NCBI GenBank assembly: GCA_025531455.1
Contig: JAMYHL010000001.1
Coordinates: 1 to 64,000 of the forward strand
Length of the DNA: 64,000 bases
Source: Apiotrichum sp. Y4204
Taxonomy: Eukaryota > Basidiomycota > Tremellomycetes > Trichosporonales > Trichosporonaceae
Direction: 5' to 3'
The translations under genes were made by a program, and so were the position numbers. The notes under the pieces are model-generated. The model searched no databases and was not told the origin of the DNA. It was given only the letters and a program-made list of their open reading frames with translations. Shown here one piece after another: positions 56,895 through 64,000 of the stretch. Numbering within the stretch: the stretch's first letter is position 1; each line of letters starts with the position of its first letter.

Positions 56895-58242
56895 TCGAAC
56901 GGGTTACCGCGGACGGTTCCAGTGTTGTAGATTCAACTACAGGTCAGAGAGCAGTTGCGTTCAATGTATGTTGTGGTGATGGATCAACTGACTTTTTCGA
57001 TGCGATGTGCTCGGGGTCTCTTGTAGACTGAGATCATTGACATGTTGACTGTTTCCATTGTTAACAGCCCAAAACAGACTGTGCTCCCATCGGGCGGGAC
57101 TCTTAACGGGGTGCGGAACAGCCTGACTGTCTCATGGTCAATCTCAAGCTCTGAACCTCAAAAACGCTCACCTGCGGAGATTTTTGACCAAACACATACA
57201 ATGGGACATGTGAGGTATCAATTCTCCGATCCACTTTGTCCAATCGCGTGTCTCTAGAACCTCACGCGGCGTGTGGTGACTCACTTACTCGCACCTGGGC
57301 AAGGGGTTCTGTATATCCAGATAACGAAAGTGGGATGATGAAAGTGGGGGCATAAGGGATACGAAGGAAGACTGATTGATTCCTATTCCCAATATTCTCA
57401 CACATACAATTGCCGTCCACCATACGGTGAGTCACCGTTTGCAGCCCCACAAGATGAAACAATACTTCAACAGCTGTAGGCTCTTTTTCTCCGACCGTTC
57501 AGAGATAACAAAGGACGATGACCAATGCGAAGCGAGTGACTGAATCATTAAAACCAGATAAAACCAGATAAGCGCGTGGGATGGGCATTTCTGGAACCCG
57601 GCACGCGATTTCGCAGCCGGTTGTGGTGGAAATGTGACACCCAGGACGTCACAACACAATACCATCACCAACATTGCATCGCTACACTGCATGTTTCTCC
57701 CACTGCCACTCCCATTGCTCAGACATGCAGCAGTGTCGGTTCTTGACGCGTCATTCCTTCGCTTCTGTTCACAACGGAGGTGCATGAATCGGTGACTCAC
57801 CACAACACCGAACGCGCTCGCAGCTTCCGAGGAGTCGAGGTGTGTGTCTCGGCGTCACTGTGTGTGCGCTGTACGTCGGATGGACGCATTCAAGCAACCC
57901 AACACCGACGCGTGCCAGTCCCCGACGCCAGGCGCTCGCACCCACACTTCGACACACTGACTGAGTCAACAAGCAACAAGGTAAACATCCATGATCCCGT
58001 CTCCGACCGGCATCTATCGTCCCCCGTTCTCCATTCCCATTCACGACCCTCTACTCTATATAAACATCTCGTCTTCTCTCATCCCCCATCACCACCTGTC
58101 TCGCAGACACGCTGGCTTTGTAGCCTGCTGCAATCAGTCGCTGCTCTGCTTCTCGCCTGTCCCGATTCTCACGTCCTCGCATCAACCCGCCTACGCCCCC
58201 CAGCTCTTACGTATCGGACCCCTCCCGCGACTCTGGATCAAG
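56895..58242. other. Intergenic, 1.35 kb
   Basis: No gene supported. It contains a tandem aaaaccagat pair near 57550-57570 and the promoter of the HicA-like gene. Confidence 0.5.
58057..58064 (+). promoter_or_regulatory. TATA box of the HicA-like gene
   Basis: TATATAAA lies about 180 bp upstream of ATG 58243, downstream of the in-frame ATG at 57991. Transcription from it would exclude the upstream ATG, supporting 58243 as start, with a pyrimidine-rich leader. Confidence 0.6.
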
Positions 58243-58446
58243 ATGGCATCACCCGTCAAGTTTCGTATCGTCAAGAAGGTTCTCACGGAGAACGACTGGC
58301 GCCTTGTACGACAGAGGGGCTCTCACATGATCTGGGAGCAACACGACGGCCGTACCTACACTCTCTCGACCGACCGTGGGGATGTGCCGCCCGCCCAGAT
58401 CGCCGAGCTCAAGCTCCGCCTCTCGAACTGCCCCGAAACATGGTAG
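58243..58446 (+). CDS. HicA-like (mRNA interferase-fold) small protein
   Basis: A 67-residue intronless frame from ATG 58243. The line-up with the bacterial/archaeal HicA (YcfA) family is close throughout: VKKVLTENDWRLVRQRGSH (hydrophobic helix, then G-W-x-LVRQ-x-GSH with the conserved catalytic His28), a basic-aromatic strand IWEQHDGRTYTLS, then RGDVPPAQIAELKLRL, which matches the family's closing helix after a GDxxPG-type turn. In bacterial HicA the strand after it usually holds PxH; here that His is absent (STDR). HicA toxins cleave mRNA and are held by HicB. I see no HicB-like partner near, and a eukaryote-style TATA box upstream suggests a resident gene, perhaps old lateral transfer turned RNA-binding domain. 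Activity is unproven. An in-frame ATG at 57991 could give 151 aa. Confidence 0.7.
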   Translation: MASPVKFRIVKKVLTENDWRLVRQRGSHMIWEQHDGRTYTLSTDRGDVPPAQIAELKLRLSNCPETW

Positions 58447-58872
58447 TTCACTGGCGCTGGCTTCGTCTCTCGTTCTCGCTTCTCTCCCCCCTTGCCACTG
58501 TACCCATTCCTGTTGTAATATGTACATGGCCCCGACACTCGTTACCATCTAGACTCCATAGTAGATAGATATTGTACAAGCTTGCCTCTGCTTGTATCCA
58601 TAGATGATGTACTTGGAGTTGCCACATTATGTATAACAACAACGCGTCGACTAGATCCTCCTCCACCTTCCTCGTTCTGTTTGGATGTTGGTGTGCCGGA
58701 TATCGGGCAAGCCGGGTATATCCGCGCTGTCAGGTATGGAGGTGCCATCATGCTGCGGACCAAACACCCAAACAATCTTGTCCTTCCTCCCACCGTTCCT
58801 TTCTCCATCACTCTGCCGTCCTTCTGTTTTCATCATCCGCCTGACCGCTTGCCTCTTACCGGCCGTATCAGT
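58447..58872. other. Intergenic: HicA-like 3' flank and methyltransferase promoter
   Basis: No further feature seen. Confidence 0.5.
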
Positions 58873-60371
58873 ATGAGTATTCTTGTGCTCGACGGGGGAA
58901 TGGTACGTATTCTACGGTGATCCGCTCCGATTGCGTCCTCGTTGTGGGTCGGATATGTCATATCCAGCATTCCCTCCTTGGGCTCTCCAAACATCACAGT
59001 CAACGCGTGTGACGCTTGGGCCTCTGGTGCTTTCGATCTCTGGACGCTTGGGCCTCCGGGTTCTCGGGCCTTGAGTTTCTTGTTGACGTTGGCGACCTTC
59101 CCTCCGTCCCTCCTCCCCTTCTTCCGCACAGCCTCCCGTCTCACTATCATCATGTCTCTCACTCGATATCGCCACTGACAGCAGGGCACCACGCTCGAGA
59201 CGCTCGGCCACGACGTCTCGTCCCGCCTGTGGGGCTGCGAGCTCGTCGACAGGGATCCGGCGGCAATTCGGACAGTGCACGAGCGCTACGCCGATGCTGG
59301 GGCAGACCTCGTGGAGACGGCAACGTGAGTCTGAGTCTCTAATTTCTATGCCTCTGTGATTGATCGCGGTCTCGCGATTGCCCCGTGGACTACCCCGTGG
59401 ACCCATCTTACCCGTCATTCACGGTCGGGGCTGGTACGATTGCAGCTATAGCGACTGCCATTTTGTACCTGCATGGTGGTGATCGAGTGATGGACCTTCC
59501 TCCGATCGTAATTGACGCCAGATATCAGCTCACAGTACCCGCCCTCATCGAGGCCGGCTACAGTGCCGATGATGCGCACGGTGTGATGCACAAAGCTGTG
59601 TCACTCGCGGCGTCGACCTCAGCGCAAACAGTTCTCTCACTGGGTCCGTACGGCGCGACGCTGCAGCCGGGGCAAGAGTATGCGGGGTTCTACCCCCCAC
59701 CCTATGGTCCGGGCCCCTACGTTGAGGGCGGGGACAACACCAACTACGCCCCTGACAGGGATAGCCACGAGGACGCACTCACGGCTTTCCATCTCGACCG
59801 GCTGAGGGTCTACGCCGCCGATCCGTCGTGGGGTGCCATCAAGTGGATTGCGTTCGAGACCATCCCAACGACCGCTGAGATACGGGGCGTGCGCCGCGCA
59901 ATGGCCTCGTTCCCGGACAAGCGGTTCTGGATCACAAGCGCATTTCCGGATGGCGCGCACGGACAACTCGGCGCCGATCGCCGCCCAGTGCCTGTCGTGG
60001 AGGTCGTGCGCGCCATGCTCGGCGGTGGGGGGCGGTCTCCTGGTGGCGTGGGCATCAACTGCACCAACCCGGCATACATCTCCCGCATCGCAGCGGATAT
60101 GGCCGCCGCAATGGGGGACCATGTGCTCGAGCGCCGGCCGTGGTTTGTGCTCTATCCTGACGGAGGGAGCGTGTATGATGTCACGACGCGGACATGGAGG
60201 GACGACACACGGGTGGACCCCGATCAGTGGGCGCAGCGCGTGGTAGACCTGGCTCGTGATGCTGTTGCCACTGGCTACTTCGAGGGAGCTATCGTTGGAG
60301 GCTGCTGTAAAAGCAGTTTTGCTGAGACTGCTGCCCTCCGGAGAGTGGTTGACCGTCAGAAGCAGAGGTGA
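58873..60371 (+). CDS. Homocysteine S-methyltransferase
   Basis: Exons 58873-58902 (30 bp), 59185-59324 and 59522-60371 give 339 aa. It transfers methyl from S-methylmethionine or S-adenosylmethionine to homocysteine, making methionine (yeast Mht1/Sam4 type). Splicing restores VLDGGMGTTLETLG at the N-terminus and ETATYQLTVPALIEAGYS. Zinc ligands are present: Cys in VGINCTNP and the Cys-Cys in IVGGCCKSS. SLGPYGATLQPGQEY, WIAFETIPTTAEIRGV and WITSAFPDGAHGQLG also match. The two introns (282 and 197 bp) are longer than most in the window. A splice of exon 1 straight after DGGM at phase 0 is canonical (GTACGT). Position just downstream of the HicA-like gene looks coincidental. Confidence 0.92.
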
Positions 60372-63300
60372 GGGCCCACAAACTGTCCTAATTCGCCGAC
60401 GCCGGCGCCACCATCGAACAGCACCCCATCAAAGTTTTCGCATCCTGAAATTTGCATATCACCTGGACATGAACAATCTCAAGCTTAACTTTCCGCGGCC
60501 ACGGATGTGGGCCATCGAACATTCCTGATTACCCGCACGAGAGTCACTCATCCAGCTGCATGCCCGTTCATTGACCAATGGGTCACCAGAATATGGTCAC
60601 TGATCGGTGCAGGTCCCAAGGCCCTCTGCACCACATTCCTCCGCCAGTCCAGGCGTTGGAGCGCGGCATAAGTCCGCACTGCCCGCGAGCTCGCCGAGTG
60701 CCCTTGTTCAACGGCCAGGCCCCAAATCGTTATCGGAGGGGCCGACATTCGTCAGCCGGCGGCAAAGGATACAGGGTACAGCAATGCAAGGGCGCTCCAT
60801 ACACCGGAGGCGTTCGACGTCAGGCTTCGCTCCTTTGGCCCACTAGCTTCCGACCCGTTGAATAGCCGGGGGCCTTGTCTAATCTCAGATCTCGCAGCAG
60901 TCAGAGTAGTGGGACCACGAACAGATTGGTCGCCTGCGTGCGCTTTGCCCGATGACAACAGAAACGGAGCTGGCAGGCTGGGACATCGCAGCAGAGGACC
61001 CGGACGAATGTCCTCGCGGACGTCATGTCCTGGGCCGTAGTCCAGTCCTGATGAGACACCGGCTTGCAGCCAGTTCCTTGCAGCTAGTTCGGCTGACTGC
61101 ATGATCTTGTCTGCATCTGAGCTCCCAACCCCGCATTCATGGGTTGGAAACTCGACGTCTGCCATAAATGTGAGTCAAAAAACGACAATCAGTCCCATAA
61201 AAATTAATCTTGGCCGCCGCACACGCGCCAGCGCCACGTTCGGCAATATGCTTCCGGTCGAGGCGACTACGAATACCTCCGCACCCTCCTGACCCAAACC
61301 GTACATGCCACAGGGCTACAGGGTGACAGGGCATTGGTGCCACAGGGGTCTCGGCCTCGGAGCACGAAGGTGGGCTCAGGACGAGGGCCAGGAACTAGAA
61401 GTGGGCTGCGGATGGTGGACGGGCCGAGAAGGATGAGATCAGATCGAATTGAGGAAATTAAAATCATACAGTTCATTTTGTTAGATTTGGTTCCGGGATC
61501 TGGTTGCAGTACAATTCCTTTCCTGTGTGGGACCAATACCGAAGGGAGTGGAGGAAATCAGAAGAGCAGGTCAAGGATGGAGAGCTGCAAAAGCTGGTCG
61601 ATGGATGGAAAATTGAAGATTGATCAAACCAGTTCAGCATTGATACAGCAACTAAGGGACTGCGGATCAGCGACTTGGACTGCGGGATCTGCATCGGGTT
61701 GTGGATCCACGGATCCCTCCTACCATCCTACATACTACTGTATCCTTGGTCCTCGGTCCAATCAATATGAGGGGTTGCTCTACGGGTTGCTCTACCACTC
61801 ATGTTGTACGGATCTATGATGTGCCTCATATCAACATATTGCGTTGTTGTAACGCTGTACATCCAGTGCCTAAGGACCGACCGGGCACATGCACAGCTTG
61901 TAACTGCTCGACGCGTCCGGGCCAGGGTCAGGGCGCGGGGCGGGTGACGGGCGGGATGGTGCCGTTCAACCCAAGTTCTGTACTATCAACCATACCATAT
62001 ACCGAATGCACCGGACACTTTCGGCATGATCTACACAGCTGTAGCGTTACACGCGGCAATGGCCCGTCGTGTGCATAGGACGGGCCGGGGGCGGGTAGAG
62101 CCAGTAATGCATAGCCGTTCCACAGTGCGAGCCTGTAGCTTGTATAGAACAGATGGCAGATGGGTGGCTTGAGTTGAGGATGTCCGACATACCAGGAATC
62201 CAGGAGGGACGGCCCGCGCCACTTCGCTCGCTCCCAACTGACACAGATCGAAGATCGCGGGTTGAGATTGTGTGAGCCTGGGATCGACGGAGACGGGATA
62301 TACGGGGACCTGCAACCCGCCAGGCGGGGCGAAGATCGTAGGGACGATTCTGCTCGAGTGCTTCATTGTCTTGTCTGACCTGTGTCACTCTGAGTCTCTA
62401 TCTCTTCCGCCTCTTCCTGTGATAACGGTCATTCCACGAGTCTCGGAGAAGGTACTCGAGCATACATACAGTATACAGCATACACTTGGGTACAGAGGAG
62501 GGAGCATTGCATCTAGTGATCTAGTATGCAGTACGCTCGTACGCTCGTAATAACAACACATACAATGTCCATGCGGACCGCGGCAACGATCATACGCGAT
62601 CATGACGCTTGAGAAAACTCTCGGAATAGAATGTCTGCGCCGCCAGGGGGTGGTTCCTACCTTCTCCGTCCGTCTCGACTATTGTTCATGTGGTGCACCT
62701 TTTTTCCACTTCTGTCGAGTCAGACACACACACGACCCACTCCGGCACGCCGATGGCTACGGTGTCCGGACTCCGACAGTGTGCCGCCGATGCAGCGATG
62801 ACGAGACAGATGAGGCATGCGCGGAATGGGGCCATCAATCGGTTGATGGGAGGTCACCTTTCCAATAGACGCGGCACATGCAGCACAGTAATCTAGCTAA
62901 TCTCCATGCTCAACGCTCCACACCTCCACAGATCCACAAAGCTAATGTAATTTGAGACACTATGCACTCCGCTCTTCAGCAGTGGTTTTGCAGGAGCAAA
63001 TGCCAATATGACAACACTGCAACACTGGCTGTGCTTCACGTGTGACCAGTTGATCGAGGCTTCGAGCTCGACTCGTTGCCTGTCGCCCGATGACGGTCAG
63101 TACATCCACTGTGTATCTGATCGGCGACCAACATGCTACATTACCCCCCTCTCCGCCGCTCTCCGCGTTCCAGGCCCGCACCAAACCAAACCAAGCCAAA
63201 CGTCCATGCCGTCCACCATCGCGCGCTATACCGCCCACACGCCCATCGGCGGTATGCTCGTGTGCTCGCTATGCGGAGGAATCAGAGGTCCCAATTCGTC

Positions 63301-64000
63301 CCAGCCAGGTCAGCACATCGCCGACGCCGACGCGGTATGGGGGACTAGATGTCTCACATGACTCCGAATAGGTGTCCGTGCCAATCGCCGTGTCGGCCGG
63401 AATGATACCGACCGCCGACGGCGACGGACGCCTGATCGGTTGTGAGGACGGCAGTTGGGCAGACGAGCTGCAAAGCTGCAAGATGGTGTGCATCCGAGCC
63501 AAGCATTGTAGCATTTAGCAGCGGCGCTTTTCTGGCTCTACCCAAGAAATGGTAGCCGCCAAGAGGACCCTTCATTGCCTAACCCTCAATGCCCTGAATT
63601 GCATGCCGAGACCCTTGCAGTCCCTCTTGCACCTCCGTCCACTAAAACACCGTCAAGCGCCGTCATACTAGCAGTACGAGCCGTGCTAGTTTGCTCTGGG
63701 CTCGTGCCTGGGGAAAACCTAGACATTCTGACGCTGGGCCGAGTTGTGCGGACAGCCAATGGGAGGCTATCGCCGAGCCGCACGGACTTTTGTTATGCTC
63801 TGGGTTCCAGCGTGCCGGTGCGAATTTCAGTTTGCGCCGCGCCGCACCGCGCCGAGAATCATCCACAGACCAAAGACCAAGGATGAACGAGCAGCGAGTG
63901 AAAGAGGGGTTCAGGCCATCAGGAACCGGGGCCACTTGTAGCCAATGCATTGCAAGGTTTTCCATGTCTTTCAGACTGGGGGGCAACAGGACACATCGTC
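60372..64000. other. 3.6-kb gene-poor tract to window end
   Basis: I see no supported gene. Base composition changes locally: 61,440-61,860 is AT-richer with tracts of aaattaaaatc and repeated ggatc. A gtacgctcgtacgctcgt run lies near 62530-62550. The tract may hold promoters of genes beyond the window or decayed mobile DNA. Confidence 0.45.

Noticed and set aside
1..64000. CRISPR arrays, bacterial operons or phage genes
   Set aside because: No regularly spaced identical repeats with unique spacers and no Shine-Dalgarno-led gene strings; genes are spliced and dispersed.

Overview
This window is nuclear DNA of an intron-rich fungus. The evidence is spliced genes with GT...AG introns mostly 31-62 bp long, many with CTAAC/CTGAC-like branch points, a Zn2Cys6 transcription factor, fungal transporter families, and an intron-containing eukaryotic tRNA with a poly-T terminator. 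GC-rich exons, very short introns and an F-box-like gene resembling an expanded Tremellomycete family suggest a basidiomycete yeast, perhaps of the Trichosporonales. That placement is inference from gene style; no search was run. Exon borders were worked out by hand from reading frame, splice consensus and family motifs.

Layout. 0-5 kb: a low-complexity ORF ending in a zinc knuckle (possible transposase tail), a tRNA m3C methyltransferase, a small membrane protein and a secreted type-B carboxylesterase/lipase. 5-8.3 kb: gene-poor, with short tandem repeats. 8.3-20 kb: a seven-exon amino-acid permease, a PhyH-type dioxygenase, a Zn2Cys6 regulator, and an 804-residue disordered protein with a 13-unit repeat. 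20-29.2 kb: a small basic nuclear-type protein, an allantoate-type MFS transporter, a four-helix membrane protein with internal duplication, divergently paired with an F-box-like protein. 29.2-40.6 kb: a gene-poor tract, a secreted selenium-binding-protein homologue, a three-part protein of unknown family, a drug-type MFS transporter with one unusually long intron, and a glutathione S-transferase.

41-60.4 kb: long-chain acyl-CoA synthetase, PhzF-like protein, a small coiled-coil protein, an SDR dehydrogenase with an Arg tRNA gene antisense inside one intron, a C45 (isopenicillin N acyltransferase-like) hydrolase, a LURP-one/scramblase-like protein, a 4-coumarate-CoA-ligase-like enzyme, a 67-residue HicA-like protein, and a homocysteine S-methyltransferase. 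60.4-64 kb holds nothing I can call.

No gene cluster with one shared pathway is apparent. The genes look like ordinary dispersed lipid, amino-acid, sulfur and xenobiotic functions. The most unusual items are the HicA-type mRNA-interferase fold in a eukaryotic setting with no visible antitoxin, the nested antisense tRNA, the VLDD-repeat protein, the duplicated two-helix membrane protein, and introns down to 31 bp, some ending in AAG.
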